Assembly (NCBI GenBank): GCA_964504335.1
Contig: CAZDET010000023.1
Span: forward strand, 4,267-68,266
From: CAZDET01 sp964504335
GTDB taxonomy: Bacteria; Bacteroidota; Bacteroidia; Chitinophagales; Saprospiraceae
DNA length: 64,000 nucleotides
Reading direction: 5' to 3'
Shown one piece after another: positions 52,760 through 62,055 of this stretch. Every line of letters starts with the position of its first letter. Within the stretch, counting starts at the first letter, position 1. The notes under the pieces are model-generated. The model did not search any database. It had not been told where the DNA came from and saw nothing but the letters and a program-made list of their open reading frames with translations. Made by a program: the position numbers and the translations under genes.

Positions 52760-52795
52760 AAAAGCCGGTAGCAAACAGCGTTGCTACCGGCTTTT
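52760..52795 (-). terminator. Intrinsic terminator of the secreted T9SS gene
   Basis: Arms 52760-52774 and 52781-52795 are perfect 15-base complements (GCCGGTAGCAA core flanked by A and T runs) with a six-base loop. It begins 22 bases downstream of the stop codon of the gene at 52818 on the minus strand. The flanking A and T runs make it able to work in both directions. Confidence 0.88.
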
Positions 52796-52817
52796 GGCCC
52801 GAAATTGGAGGCTTGAT

Positions 52818-54773
52818 TTAATGCAGGAAGCGCTCGGTAACCGCGCGTTCGGAATCGCTTAGCCGCAGCACGTAGATGCCGGCTGAAAGACCGTCTAGCG
52901 GCAACTGGAAGGAATTTACTCCCCTCAGCCCTGCTACCTCCGCAGCGCGGAGCAGGCGCCCGCCTAGATCGTACAATTCCACCCGCACTTCTTTGTTGGA
53001 GGCTACCTGAAACTGGTAGTTGAGCTGGTCGGCAGCCACGTAGGCATGTACCAACGCCAGGGAGGCGGTAGCCGTTCCGGTGTTGACCTGCACGAGGGGG
53101 CTAAAATCGTAAGTACCGTCGAAATCCGTTTGCCGAATGCGATAGTATACTACGGAAGCCTCCCGTGAAACGGAGGCGTCGAGGAACGAATAGTGAAGCG
53201 TTGTATTCGAATCGCCGGCACCCGCTTCGCGATGGATTGCTTCGAAGGAAATGCCGTCGTAAGAGCGTTCAACGGTGAAAAAGTCATTGCTGGCCTCCAT
53301 TTCCGTGCTCCACTCCAGCAAGATGCCTTCCGGAAGTTCCTGCCCGCGGAAGTATCCGAATTCGACGGGCAGCAGTTGTTGGGAGGCCCCTCCGTAGGTG
53401 GCCCGGCCGCAAATGTTGTCGACGTCGAGGCCCACGTCCAAGGAAATGTCTACAACACCTCCCATCGGCGTAAATCCAACGTTGAGAACCGTGGTAAACG
53501 TTGCACCAATTGTATTTGTCACCTCCCAATCGATTGTGGTGCCACCGTCCACTTCAAAACTGCCGGAGACGGTGCCGTCGGCAGGGGTAATGGGGAAGAG
53601 CACCGTTTCCATATCGATGATTTCACTGCGCTCCAGCGTTTCCGTGAACATCGATACTCCAACTCCGCTGCCAGAAAGGGTCCAGTTCGTTTCGGTGAAA
53701 TCGTCCGTGGCATTGTCGAAGGTGGCAGTGTAGGTTACAGAGCCGTCCATTTCCGTTACGCTCGACATCGATAGCGGATCGCCGGAGACTATGCCTGGAT
53801 CGTCTTTTACCTGAATCACATCCGAGTTGACATTACAGCCATCGTTGAAAACCCGCAGCCGGTAACTGGTTCCATTAACATCGGGACTGGTGCCGAAAGT
53901 GACCAACCCCGTGGGAAATACAGCATCGACGGGATCGGAGCCACTCGGAACCGTGGTTGTGGAGCCGATACTTCCACTTCCTACCCGTTGCCAAACATAG
54001 GTCGCATTGGAGGCTAAATCCGTGCGGGAAATAACCGCATCAATATCCAGGGCCGTTCCGCCAGCACAGCTGGAATTGGATTGAGTGGGCTGCTGTTCAA
54101 AAGTAGCAGGTGCTCCGGAACCGACTATGATATCGTCGGTAGAAGAACCACAGGTGTTGTTGGCCTCAACCGTCCAGGTGTCAGTCTCACTGACAACTAG
54201 AGAGGCATTAAGGCCCTGCAATCCTCCTACGCTTGCTCGGGTCCAAACAAAAAGAACATCAAACGCATCATTGGCCAATGATGCGGTTAATGTAAGATCA
54301 TCACCAGGACCGCACAGCACCCCATTCCCACTGCTGGGAGCCTCCTGAGAAGGGTCGATTGGATTCAGAACAGGCACAAAGTTAACGTCAATAGAAAGAT
54401 TGGAAAAGTCAAAATTAGAAGTCCCATCCTGTGTCACCAAGATCGTTAGGGTACCTCCCGTAGTGGCTCCACCACCGTCCACATCGTATTGAATAGTGGT
54501 CGGGGCGACAGAACTGATAGTTCGTGTACTAGAACCAACCAGGGTAATTGATGGATCGATCCCTGAATGATCCGGATTAAAAGTTTCCGATATCGTAATA
54601 TTAATTGGAGTAACGGAAGAAGTGCTGGCAGTGAAACTGACCGATCCCGTTTGTGAGGAGCCGGAACTACAAACATCCAAATTAGAGAACGCGGGGGTAA
54701 GAATAATTTGACCGAAAATTAAGGGGGCACTGAACAGGATGAAGGAGATGGATAAAAGTAAAATTTTCCTCAT
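52818..54773 (-). CDS. Secreted T9SS sorting-domain protein with Ig-like repeats, unknown function
   Basis: A 651-residue surface protein. A signal peptide (ILLLSISFILFSAPLIFGQ) leads into an extended beta-rich region rich in Ser, Thr, Gly and Asp with Ig-like repeats and a few spaced cysteines. Around residue 485 the LPVEFGYFRGQELPEGILLEWSTEMEASNDFF motif marks a fixed module common before T9SS tails in this phylum. The last 85 residues (LYDLGGRLLRAAEVAG ... LSAGIYVLRLSDSE) are the sorting domain. It is probably an adhesin or surface coat protein. A strong terminator lies just downstream. Confidence 0.85.
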   Translation of the reverse strand: MRKILLLSISFILFSAPLIFGQIILTPAFSNLDVCSSGSSQTGSVSFTASTSSVTPINITISETFNPDHSGIDPSITLVGSSTRTISSVAPTTIQYDVDGGGATTGGTLTILVTQDGTSNFDFSNLSIDVNFVPVLNPIDPSQEAPSSGNGVLCGPGDDLTLTASLANDAFDVLFVWTRASVGGLQGLNASLVVSETDTWTVEANNTCGSSTDDIIVGSGAPATFEQQPTQSNSSCAGGTALDIDAVISRTDLASNATYVWQRVGSGSIGSTTTVPSGSDPVDAVFPTGLVTFGTSPDVNGTSYRLRVFNDGCNVNSDVIQVKDDPGIVSGDPLSMSSVTEMDGSVTYTATFDNATDDFTETNWTLSGSGVGVSMFTETLERSEIIDMETVLFPITPADGTVSGSFEVDGGTTIDWEVTNTIGATFTTVLNVGFTPMGGVVDISLDVGLDVDNICGRATYGGASQQLLPVEFGYFRGQELPEGILLEWSTEMEASNDFFTVERSYDGISFEAIHREAGAGDSNTTLHYSFLDASVSREASVVYYRIRQTDFDGTYDFSPLVQVNTGTATASLALVHAYVAADQLNYQFQVASNKEVRVELYDLGGRLLRAAEVAGLRGVNSFQLPLDGLSAGIYVLRLSDSERAVTERFLH

Positions 54774-55074
54774 AGTTGCAGGGTTGAGTGAAGGACAAGG
54801 GAATAACAGTAAACGCCGAGTTTACTGGACTCGACGGATGATTCTATCGTGTTGTATCAACGGTTTGCCACATGGCCATTCAATCGAGTAGCCAATATCT
54901 TTTACATACCAATTGGCCGCCGTTTGTTTACTTACCTCAGGCTATCTCGATTACACATCGTCGGCTCGTTGCATTGGCTTAGGAAGGGGCCGCGATTTAT
55001 TCATGGGCTAATTTAAGCCTTATGTGGTACAATTGCATCATTCTCACCGGTTTTAACCCATTTCCTCAACGAGG
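54774..55074. other. Intergenic stretch without recognisable gene
   Basis: About 300 bases between the S9 peptidase gene and the T9SS protein gene, both on the minus strand. No coding frame, dyad or shared repeat is apparent. It should contain the promoter of the T9SS protein gene, but no clear TAnnTTTG box was identified. Confidence 0.45.
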
Positions 55075-57090
55075 CTAGGGTTTCGCCCCGTACTTGTCGA
55101 ACCATCCTAAAATATATTGCACCTTGGCAATCAGGTTACTGGGTTTGTTGGCGATGCCGTGGCCCGATTCCTGAATGCGCACCATCGATGCCGGTACTTC
55201 CTGGATTTTGAGCGCGGCGTAGTATTGTTCGGTCTCCGACATGGGCGTCCGGTAATCTTGCTCGCCGGTCAGTAGCATCGTCGGAGTAGTCACATTCCCC
55301 ACCAGTGAAATCGGGGAGCGGGCCATGTAGTGATCCTGATGCTCCCAGGGGTAGCCCGGGAACCAATACTTATAAAAAAAGGCCGGATTGTCGGCGTGCA
55401 GCACAAAACTGTACCAATTGATCACGGGCTTCGCTACCACGGCCGCACGAAAGCGGTCGGTTTTGCCGATGGTCCAGGCGGTCAGCACACCACCCCCGCT
55501 GCCGCCGGTGATGTACAATTGGCCGGTGTCGATGTAGCCGCGAGCAACCACGGCGTCCACGCCGGCCATGAGGTCGTCGTAGTCCTGACTGGGGTAGTTG
55601 TGGTGAATCAGATTCCCGAATTCCTGTCCGTAGCTGGTACTACCACGGGGGTTGGTATATAGCACCACCTTATCTGTGGCCGCGTAGAGCTGTACTTCGG
55701 CCGAAAAGCGGGAGCCGTAATTTGCAAATGGCCCTCCGTGTATTTCGAGGAGCAAAGGGTATTTGCGTGTCGAATCAAAGCCGGGTGGTTTGACGATCCA
55801 TCCCTGGATCCGGCGCTGATCGTAGCCGGAGGTAAACCAGAATTCTTCTACCTCGCCGAGTTGTTTGTAGCTGAATAGATCGTCGTTGAGTCGAGTCAAT
55901 CGCTCCACGGGCTCCCCGTTTTTATTACCCGTCGCGAGATCAGCCGGATGGTCGGGCGTAGAGTGGGTGAAGGCGAAGGTACCGTTGTCCGCCACGCTGA
56001 AAACGCCACCGCTGTAGGGGCGACCCAGCGACAAACCGCCGACGTTTCTGGCGAGATCGGTGACTTTTCCCTGCAAACTGATGAAGGCCACTTTCGTATT
56101 CCCTTCATCATCATACTGAAAGAACAGGCCGCTGCCATCCTGCGCCCATTGCGGGTTGCTCACATCGCGATCGAGCCCGCCACTCAGCAGCCGCGGGCTG
56201 CTGCCATCGGCGTTCATGACGTACAGTTTGCGCACCTGGTAGCCCAGGTACTGATCGTCAAAGCCCAGGTAGGCGATGGTGGTTCCATCCGGCGATACCA
56301 CCGGGCTGGCGTCCGGTCCTTGCCGGTCGGTGAGGGTCGTCAGTTGGCCACCGGGCAGTTCGAGGCGATGTATTTCGCTATTCAGCGGGTTGAGTTCGTG
56401 GTCGTCGTGCCGGTTGGCCGAGAAGTAGAGGTGCTTGCTGTCGGGACTCCAACTGATGGTGCCGCCGTGGTCGAAGGCCTCCTTGGTGAGCTGGCGCGGA
56501 TGCCCGCCATCCGCTGAAAGCAAAAACAACTGGCGGTTGCCGGCCTTCAGGTACCCCTGGCCGTCCGAGCGGTAGGTGATATCCTCGATAAACACGGGTT
56601 CGTCGGCCCAGTCGGCCCCGTTTGGCTTTCCGGAAAGGCTCACCAGGTTATTGGCCTTTTCGGGTACGAACATACTAAAGGCAATCCAGCGGCCGTCGGG
56701 CGACCAGCTCAGATTCGAGGGCGATTGCTGCAGGTTGGTCAGCCGGGCCTCCACCTCGGTGTCGGGCCAGCGCATGTAGATCTGCGACTTGCCGCTGCGG
56801 TTGGATATGAAGATCATCCGATTGCCATCGGGGCTCCAGCGCGGGCTGTAGTCGTTTTGCGAGCCGGATGTTACAGGGCGGTGCATCCCATCCTGATACA
56901 GCCAGATGTTCGACAGATTGCGATCTGTCATGATGTCCTTGAAATTGCGGACGTATAGAATGGCAGCGCCATCGTCCGAAATTTGGGGATCGGATACGTA
57001 TTCAATATCGTATATATCGATGGGCTCAAGGACGGATTGGCCATAAGCAGCCGTACTCCAGATAAGCAGGCAGAAGACGAGGAATCGCAT
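55075..57090 (-). CDS. Secreted S9 family peptidase (prolyl oligopeptidase type)
   Basis: A 671-residue serine peptidase. The signal peptide (MRFLVFCLLIWSTAAYG) is followed by a PD40-type beta propeller (about 40-400, with SPDGNRMIFISNRSG, WSPDGRWIAFS and WSPDSKHLYFS) and an alpha/beta hydrolase domain. The catalytic Ser is in TGGSGGGVLTAW (about 529), Asp in LLTGEQDYRTP (about 610) and His in IQESGHGIANKP (about 643). It resembles acylaminoacyl- and dipeptidyl-peptidases and would work in the periplasm on short peptides. It follows the gap that precedes the T9SS protein gene. Confidence 0.95.
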   Translation of the reverse strand: MRFLVFCLLIWSTAAYGQSVLEPIDIYDIEYVSDPQISDDGAAILYVRNFKDIMTDRNLSNIWLYQDGMHRPVTSGSQNDYSPRWSPDGNRMIFISNRSGKSQIYMRWPDTEVEARLTNLQQSPSNLSWSPDGRWIAFSMFVPEKANNLVSLSGKPNGADWADEPVFIEDITYRSDGQGYLKAGNRQLFLLSADGGHPRQLTKEAFDHGGTISWSPDSKHLYFSANRHDDHELNPLNSEIHRLELPGGQLTTLTDRQGPDASPVVSPDGTTIAYLGFDDQYLGYQVRKLYVMNADGSSPRLLSGGLDRDVSNPQWAQDGSGLFFQYDDEGNTKVAFISLQGKVTDLARNVGGLSLGRPYSGGVFSVADNGTFAFTHSTPDHPADLATGNKNGEPVERLTRLNDDLFSYKQLGEVEEFWFTSGYDQRRIQGWIVKPPGFDSTRKYPLLLEIHGGPFANYGSRFSAEVQLYAATDKVVLYTNPRGSTSYGQEFGNLIHHNYPSQDYDDLMAGVDAVVARGYIDTGQLYITGGSGGGVLTAWTIGKTDRFRAAVVAKPVINWYSFVLHADNPAFFYKYWFPGYPWEHQDHYMARSPISLVGNVTTPTMLLTGEQDYRTPMSETEQYYAALKIQEVPASMVRIQESGHGIANKPSNLIAKVQYILGWFDKYGAKP

Positions 57091-57183
57091 GGGCGTTTGA
57101 TTAATTCACGCGATCAATCTACAAATTTACCGGATAATCTTCTATTTCCGACGGGATCGAACTAGGGTAAACGCGCCAACTAC

Positions 57184-57416
57184 AGGCACCATAGGTGGGG
57201 GCTATCGTTTGGCCCCTGGCCATCGGGCCAGTTGTCGGGCTCGGCCCGCCGCACACCATGTGGGTGGGTATTTATAAAATGGCCCGCCCTCCATACCTGC
57301 TCGCCTTAGGGGCTGCAGGCAGCATCAGCGTGCGGCGCACGCGGCTACCAGCAATGGAAACGGCCGTGTGAAAAGTGGGCTATTTTGTGAGAACGGCTAC
57401 CGCTGGGGCAGCTTTT
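57184..57416 (-). repeat. Dispersed non-coding repeat, copy B
   Basis: About 233 bases whose reverse complement aligns with 41707-41923. Shared blocks include 22 identical bases at 57247-57268 and the CGGTAGC / AAAGCTGCCC end. The short hairpin GCGTGC-GGC-GCACGC at 57328-57342 is perfect here and keeps pairing in copy A with a G:T change. It lies in the 460-base gap (57091-57550) between the S9 gene and a small membrane protein gene. No coding gene is seen in the gap. Confidence 0.8.
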
Positions 57417-57550
57417 GGATGGTACTACAAAGATGCACGGTTTTCACCTTAGAAGCAAGTCCTTGTGGGCCTAAATACAAAAAATCGCCCAACGGCCTTT
57501 ACCGACCGTTTTTATGCCTTCACACCTGGATCAAACAGGACTTTTATATC

Positions 57551-58132
57551 TCATAAATTCAGCATCATCCCCACTCCGGGTCCAGACGGCGGCAGGAAGA
57601 CCCGCAATTGCTCGGTGAAGCCCGCTTCGATGAAGTAATTCACCAAATCGAATCCAAATAGAAACGCTCCCTGCAGGACGACGGACCGTCCAAATCCTTT
57701 AAAAGTATCGGCATTTTTCGTCCCTCGCCGCGACCGTTCGATGAGATACAAGCCTCCCAGTACGTACCCGACGTCCAGCCCGGCGTTGAATAGTAACGTT
57801 TTCTGAAAGCTCTGATGGGCCTGCATGGTTTCGAACAAGTCAAAGGAAGCAGGGTCTTTACCGGCGCTCAGATAGCCGGCAGTTGCCAACCCCAGATTCA
57901 CCAGATTCCAGTAGATATTCATGTTGTGAAACTGCCGCTCTGCTCCCGTATGCCGCCCGCGCAGCGCGGCCCCGCTGGCGATGTTTCCCACGGCCCACGT
58001 GCCGAGCACCAACATGGCCGTGCGTTGCCGCTGAAGCCGGTCTTGGTTGAATTCTAATAAACTCGGAGATTGTGCGTACAGGAAGGTGGCCAGACAAAGG
58101 AGGAAGCTGATCAGGAGGGTTGTACGAGACAT
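57551..58132 (-). CDS. Small integral membrane protein, unknown function
   Basis: A 193-residue protein with a signal-like N-terminus (LLISFLLCLATFLYAQ) and several moderately hydrophobic helices containing small residues (MLVLGTWAVGNIASGAALRG, NLVNLGLATAGYLSAG, FNAGLDVGYVLGGLYL, VLQGAFLFGFDLVNYF). The central segment GRHTGAERQFHNMNIYWNLVN is notable. It resembles Bacteroidota-specific uncharacterised proteins of this size. No function can be assigned. It is divergent from kbl. Confidence 0.75.
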   Translation of the reverse strand: MSRTTLLISFLLCLATFLYAQSPSLLEFNQDRLQRQRTAMLVLGTWAVGNIASGAALRGRHTGAERQFHNMNIYWNLVNLGLATAGYLSAGKDPASFDLFETMQAHQSFQKTLLFNAGLDVGYVLGGLYLIERSRRGTKNADTFKGFGRSVVLQGAFLFGFDLVNYFIEAGFTEQLRVFLPPSGPGVGMMLNL

Positions 58133-58281
58133 ATTGTTTTGCGTTTATCCAGGAAAGTAGTCCCTGCAATAAACGCCTCCACGCCTAAACGTTTAAACGA
58201 AATACAGAGAAATGACACCCCAATTTGGCGTTTTCCCAACTATCACGTAAATCTGTAGCTGGATAAAAACCATAACCAGAT

Positions 58282-59472
58282 ATGTACCAAAACGTCGAAC
58301 CCGCTCTGCAGCACGAGCTGCACGAAATCCGCGAAGCGGGCCTGTATAAAAACGAACGCATCATCACCACTCCCCAGGGAGCCAAGATCGAAACGACCGG
58401 TACCGGCGAGGTGCTGAACTTTTGCGCCAACAACTACCTGGGCCTTTCCAGCCACCCCGAGGTGATCGAAGCGGCGAAGCACGCCATCGATACCCACGGG
58501 TTCGGCCTGTCGTCCGTGCGCTTTATTTGTGGCACACAGGATCTCCACAAAGAATTGGAGAACAAAACCGCCGAGTTTCTCGGTATGGAAGACACCATCC
58601 TCTATGCCGCGGCCTTCGACGCCAACGGTGGCCTCTTCGAACCTATCCTCGGCAAGGAAGACGCCATCATCAGCGATCAGCTCAACCACGCTTCCATCAT
58701 CGATGGTATCCGCCTGTGCAAGGCCCAACGCTACCGCTACCTGCACAACGATATGGCCGACCTGGAAGCCAAACTGCAGGAAGCCCAGAGCGCCCGCCGC
58801 CGCCTCATCGCCACCGACGGCGCCTTCTCCATGGACGGCACCATCGCCCAACTCGACAAAATCTGCGACCTCGCCGATCAATACGACGCGATGGTCATGG
58901 TAGACGATTGCCACGCCACCGGCTTCCTCGGTAAGACCGGCCGCGGCACCCACGAGCACTGCGGCGTCATGGGGCGTGTGGATATCATCACTGGTACCTA
59001 CGGAAAGGCCTTAGGCGGTGCCTCCGGCGGCTTCACCGCCGCCCGCAAGGAAATTGTCGATATCCTGCGCCAGCGCTCGCGCCCCTACCTGTTTTCCAAT
59101 ACCCTAGCACCAGCCATCGTCGGTGCCTCCAGTAAAGTACTCGATCTGCTGATGGGCAGCACCGAGCTGCGCGACAAGCTGGAATACAACACCAAATACT
59201 TTCGCGAAAAGATGACCGCCGCCGGTTTCGACATTCTTCCAGGCGAGCATCCTATCGTGCCCATCATGCTCTACGACGCGCCGCTGAGCCAGCAATTTGC
59301 CGACCGGCTGTTGGAGAAAGGTATTTACGTAATTGGTTTCTTCTATCCAGTAGTGCCAAAGGGCAAGGCCCGAATCCGTGTACAGCTCTCCGCCGCCCAC
59401 GAGCAAGAACACCTGGATCAGGCAATTGCCGCGTTCATCGAGGTAGGAAAGGAATTGAAGGTAGTGAGCTGA
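58282..59472 (+). CDS. kbl: Glycine C-acetyltransferase (2-amino-3-ketobutyrate CoA ligase)
   Basis: A 396-residue PLP enzyme of the alpha-oxoamine synthase family, second step of threonine breakdown to glycine and acetyl-CoA. LNFCANNYLGLSSHPEVIEAA, FGLSSVRFICGTQDLHKELE and ATDGAFSMDGTIAQLDKI are typical of Kbl. The PLP Lys lies in TGTYGKALGGASGGF. BioF and SPT relatives share the fold, but the SSVRFICGT segment and overall identity by eye favour Kbl. The partner tdh (threonine dehydrogenase) is not adjacent. It stands alone, with the AT-rich sulfatase island beginning about 60 bases after its stop. Confidence 0.94.
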   Translation: MYQNVEPALQHELHEIREAGLYKNERIITTPQGAKIETTGTGEVLNFCANNYLGLSSHPEVIEAAKHAIDTHGFGLSSVRFICGTQDLHKELENKTAEFLGMEDTILYAAAFDANGGLFEPILGKEDAIISDQLNHASIIDGIRLCKAQRYRYLHNDMADLEAKLQEAQSARRRLIATDGAFSMDGTIAQLDKICDLADQYDAMVMVDDCHATGFLGKTGRGTHEHCGVMGRVDIITGTYGKALGGASGGFTAARKEIVDILRQRSRPYLFSNTLAPAIVGASSKVLDLLMGSTELRDKLEYNTKYFREKMTAAGFDILPGEHPIVPIMLYDAPLSQQFADRLLEKGIYVIGFFYPVVPKGKARIRVQLSAAHEQEHLDQAIAAFIEVGKELKVVS

Positions 59473-59537
59473 GCGGGTGTGTACCTGAAATGAGTGGATA
59501 CTAGAATAGATCGTTTTGTCTTGTCCACCGTAAGTTA

Positions 59538-59572
59538 AGTTATACCTAAACCACTCTGGTTTAGGTATAACT
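59538..59572. promoter_or_regulatory. Perfect 16-base dyad upstream of the sulfatase (shared palindrome, copy 1)
   Basis: AGTTATACCTAAACCA at 59538-59553 and its exact complement at 59557-59572, with a three-base spacer. The inner 13-base half TATACCTAAACCA recurs with its mirror at 61532-61562, before the next gene. It lies about 150 bases upstream of the sulfatase start. It is probably the binding site of a dimeric regulator, or alternatively a hairpin that ends kbl transcription. Confidence 0.7.
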
Positions 59573-59646
59573 ATGGTGAAATCTTCGTGGCGACACTCTA
59601 TACCGGTCACAAATGATCGGGTGATATTACCAGGGGCAGTTCATGA

Positions 59647-59679
59647 ACTATTCCCAAATTGCTATGATTTGGGTATAGT
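59647..59679. promoter_or_regulatory. Second near-perfect dyad in the sulfatase upstream region
   Basis: Arms 59647-59659 (ACTATTCCCAAAT) and 59667-59679 pair with one mismatch around a seven-base spacer. It begins 46 bases before the sulfatase ATG region and differs in sequence from the shared palindrome. It may be a second operator or an mRNA leader hairpin. Confidence 0.55.
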
Positions 59680-59724
59680 CACGAAACGGCTCAATTGATC
59701 GTGCAAGACTAAGCGAAAAACAGA

Positions 59725-61497
59725 ATGAACGTGAACCATTTAAATCATTTCTTATTCATTTTGTTGGTTTTAACAGGTTTGAAATCTGTTGCTTACAGCC
59801 AAAGTGATACTACTGAGCGCAAACCCAATATCGTATTGATCCTGGTAGACGATTCGGGTTTGATGGATTTTAGTGCTTTTGGTGGCGAAGCGCGCACACC
59901 TAATATTGATCGATTGGCCAATGGAGGCTTAATGTTCACGAATATGCATGCTTCTCCGGTATGCGCACCTTCGAGAGCTATGCTTCTGACAGGGTCGGAT
60001 AGTCACTTAACCGGTGTCGCCAATTTGCCTGAAATGCTTCCAGAAGAATTTCAAAATAAACCGGGTTACGGTGGGGTACTAAATGACCGCGTACAAACCA
60101 TCGCTACGCGTTTAAAGGAAGCAAAATACAACACTTATGCAACGGGTAAATGGCACTTAGGACATGATGAGAATACGCTTCCTACCAAAAGAGGGTTTGA
60201 TCGCTCATACATTCTGGGAGGCTCCGGTGCGGATAACTACGAAGCTAAAGGCTACCTACCTCAGAAACCGATTGCTCATTGGTATGCTGATGGAAAGGAA
60301 ATTGACCTTCCTCCTGATTTCTATTCGTCAAAAAACTACATCGATAAGGCCATTTCATTTCATCAGGAAGAAAAGAGCAAAGACAATCCTTTCTTCTCCT
60401 ACATTGCTTTTCAAGCTATTCACACCCCTGTTCAGGCGCCTAAGGAATTTGTAAATCACTACCGAGATGTCTACGCTCAAGGCTGGGATATAATACGTCA
60501 AAAACGATTTGAAAAGGCTAAGCAATTAGGATTTATTCCCGATAGTGCCCAGCTAAATGATGTGTTTCCGGATTTCAAAAAATGGGATGCATTGACTGCT
60601 AAAGAACAGCAAACGCACATTACTACCATGGCAGTAGCGGCTGGCATGTTGGAGGCAATGGATTACCATATCGGAAGGTATATCGAGTATTTAACCAAAG
60701 AAGGAATGATGGAAAACACTGTTTTCATTATTACTTCGGATAACGGTCCGGATGGAGGAGACTACAGCCTGGGAGTGCCATGGGCACGGTCTTATGGATA
60801 CCATCGCGACTTCGACAAATATGGGGGCAAGGGGTATTTCGGCTTCATTGGTCCCGAGTTTGCTAATGCTATGGCTTCTCCTTTTTCCTATTTCAAGTAT
60901 TATACGGGCGAAGGAGGCTTGCGGGTTCCGCTCATTATTTGGGGAAAGGATATTCCCAAAAATAAAACCACTAATGCATTCAGTTTTTTCACGGACATCG
61001 CTCCCACAATTTACGACCTGGTAGGACTTTCTACTTCTGCCAAAAAAGGGTACGCACCCATCACAGGAAAAAGCCTGCTGCCGCACATAAATGACCCCAA
61101 TCAACCAGTTTATAATAGCAGTGAGGGTGTAGGTTTAGAGGCTGCCAATAGCTCGGCCTACTTTTTAAACGGCTATAAAATCGTAAAAAACAATATCCCG
61201 CGTGGAGATAATCGCTGGCACCTATATCATCTAGAAAGCGACCCCGGAGAAGTCATCGATATTGCTTCTCAAAAACCAGCATTATTCCAAAAAATGCTAT
61301 CCGCATACCAAGACTATGAAAAGGCAGTCGGTGTTGTGAAAATGCCGGGAGGGTATTCTGCGGAAGGGGAGGTTACAAAACGAGCGGTTATACAGATAGT
61401 GAAAAATGTCTTACCATTTTTATTACTTGTTCTAGTGATTGGTGGGGGAGGCTTGTTCGTTTGGCGTAGAAGAAAAAAACGGTTAAGGGGCATGTGA
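59725..61497 (+). CDS. Membrane-anchored arylsulfatase
   Basis: A 590-residue S1-type sulfatase. The signal sequence (about 1-25) is followed by KPNIVLILVDDSGLMDFSAFGG with the metal Asp pair. The sulfatase signature has the formylglycine Cys in VCAPSRAMLLTGSDSHLTG (about residue 79). ATGKWHLG and FIITSDNGPDGG supply the Lys, His, Asp and Asn ligands. Unlike most secreted sulfatases of this phylum, it ends in a transmembrane helix (LPFLLLVLVIGGGGLFVW, about 562-580) and a basic tail RRRKKRLRG, so it is tethered. A formylglycine-generating enzyme is not in the window. Base composition is clearly AT-richer than upstream genes. Confidence 0.94.
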   Translation: MNVNHLNHFLFILLVLTGLKSVAYSQSDTTERKPNIVLILVDDSGLMDFSAFGGEARTPNIDRLANGGLMFTNMHASPVCAPSRAMLLTGSDSHLTGVANLPEMLPEEFQNKPGYGGVLNDRVQTIATRLKEAKYNTYATGKWHLGHDENTLPTKRGFDRSYILGGSGADNYEAKGYLPQKPIAHWYADGKEIDLPPDFYSSKNYIDKAISFHQEEKSKDNPFFSYIAFQAIHTPVQAPKEFVNHYRDVYAQGWDIIRQKRFEKAKQLGFIPDSAQLNDVFPDFKKWDALTAKEQQTHITTMAVAAGMLEAMDYHIGRYIEYLTKEGMMENTVFIITSDNGPDGGDYSLGVPWARSYGYHRDFDKYGGKGYFGFIGPEFANAMASPFSYFKYYTGEGGLRVPLIIWGKDIPKNKTTNAFSFFTDIAPTIYDLVGLSTSAKKGYAPITGKSLLPHINDPNQPVYNSSEGVGLEAANSSAYFLNGYKIVKNNIPRGDNRWHLYHLESDPGEVIDIASQKPALFQKMLSAYQDYEKAVGVVKMPGGYSAEGEVTKRAVIQIVKNVLPFLLLVLVIGGGGLFVWRRRKKRLRGM

Positions 61498-61531
61498 CAA
61501 CTTAAGCTGGTTTAATGCATCGTGTATGAAA

Positions 61532-61562
61532 ATATACCTAAACCAGAATGGTTTAGGTATAT
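61532..61562. promoter_or_regulatory. Perfect 14-base dyad upstream of the lipoprotein gene (shared palindrome, copy 2)
   Basis: ATATACCTAAACCA (61532-61545) and its exact complement (61549-61562) with a three-base spacer. Apart from the spacer and outermost base it matches the dyad at 59538-59572. It ends 16 bases before the ATG at 61579, a position fit for an operator over the promoter or leader of that gene. It could equally be the terminator of the sulfatase transcript. Confidence 0.7.
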
Positions 61563-61578
61563 CTAAAAATGATGAATT

Positions 61579-62055
61579 ATGACAAGGGAATTCTTGGCAA
61601 TAAGCTTGGTCACGACTGTTTTAGCGATTACCATTACTAACTGTTCGGCCCCCCAATCAGATTCAGATTTATCTCCCGTCGTCGAAGACTACATCAGGAC
61701 TTACCAGAAACGCAAAGATTGGACTAAATTTCTTTCCTTTTATTCGGATAGTGTTTACATGAAGGATGTTAATTTAGGTTTGGAATTCCAAGGGAAAGAC
61801 GCCTTCAAAACATTTTACGATTGGCCCAATCCCAATTTCAAAAAATTAAACGATAATCAGCGAAATTTTACAGTGGAGGATGTGGTTGTTTATCAGGATA
61901 AGGCTATCATCAGAGGCTACTTTAATCCCTTCTATTGGAAAGGAGAAATTCAAAATTGGGCCGGGCCATTTATTATCTGGCTTTACTTTGATGAAACGCA
62001 TAAAATTATCCAACAATACGATTACGTTAAATACCCGGCACGATTTCTAGAATGA
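61579..62055 (+). CDS. Lipoprotein with NTF2/SnoaL-like fold
   Basis: A 158-residue protein with a lipobox (VLAITITNCSAP, Cys about residue 23) and a compact alpha-beta domain. VVEDYIRTYQKRKDWTKFLSFYSDSVYMKDVNLGLEFQGKDAFKTFYDWP has the shape of the SnoaL/NTF2 fold, and the rest carries the expected strands. The catalytic role is unknown. It probably binds a small molecule. It follows the sulfatase in the same direction behind a copy of the shared dyad, and has the same AT-rich composition, so the two likely share an origin and control. Confidence 0.82.
   Translation: MTREFLAISLVTTVLAITITNCSAPQSDSDLSPVVEDYIRTYQKRKDWTKFLSFYSDSVYMKDVNLGLEFQGKDAFKTFYDWPNPNFKKLNDNQRNFTVEDVVVYQDKAIIRGYFNPFYWKGEIQNWAGPFIIWLYFDETHKIIQQYDYVKYPARFLE

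Noticed and set aside
58243..58959. 238-codon minus-strand frame opposite kbl
   Set aside because: Translation is Val/Gly/Asp-rich antisense of kbl, with no family character.
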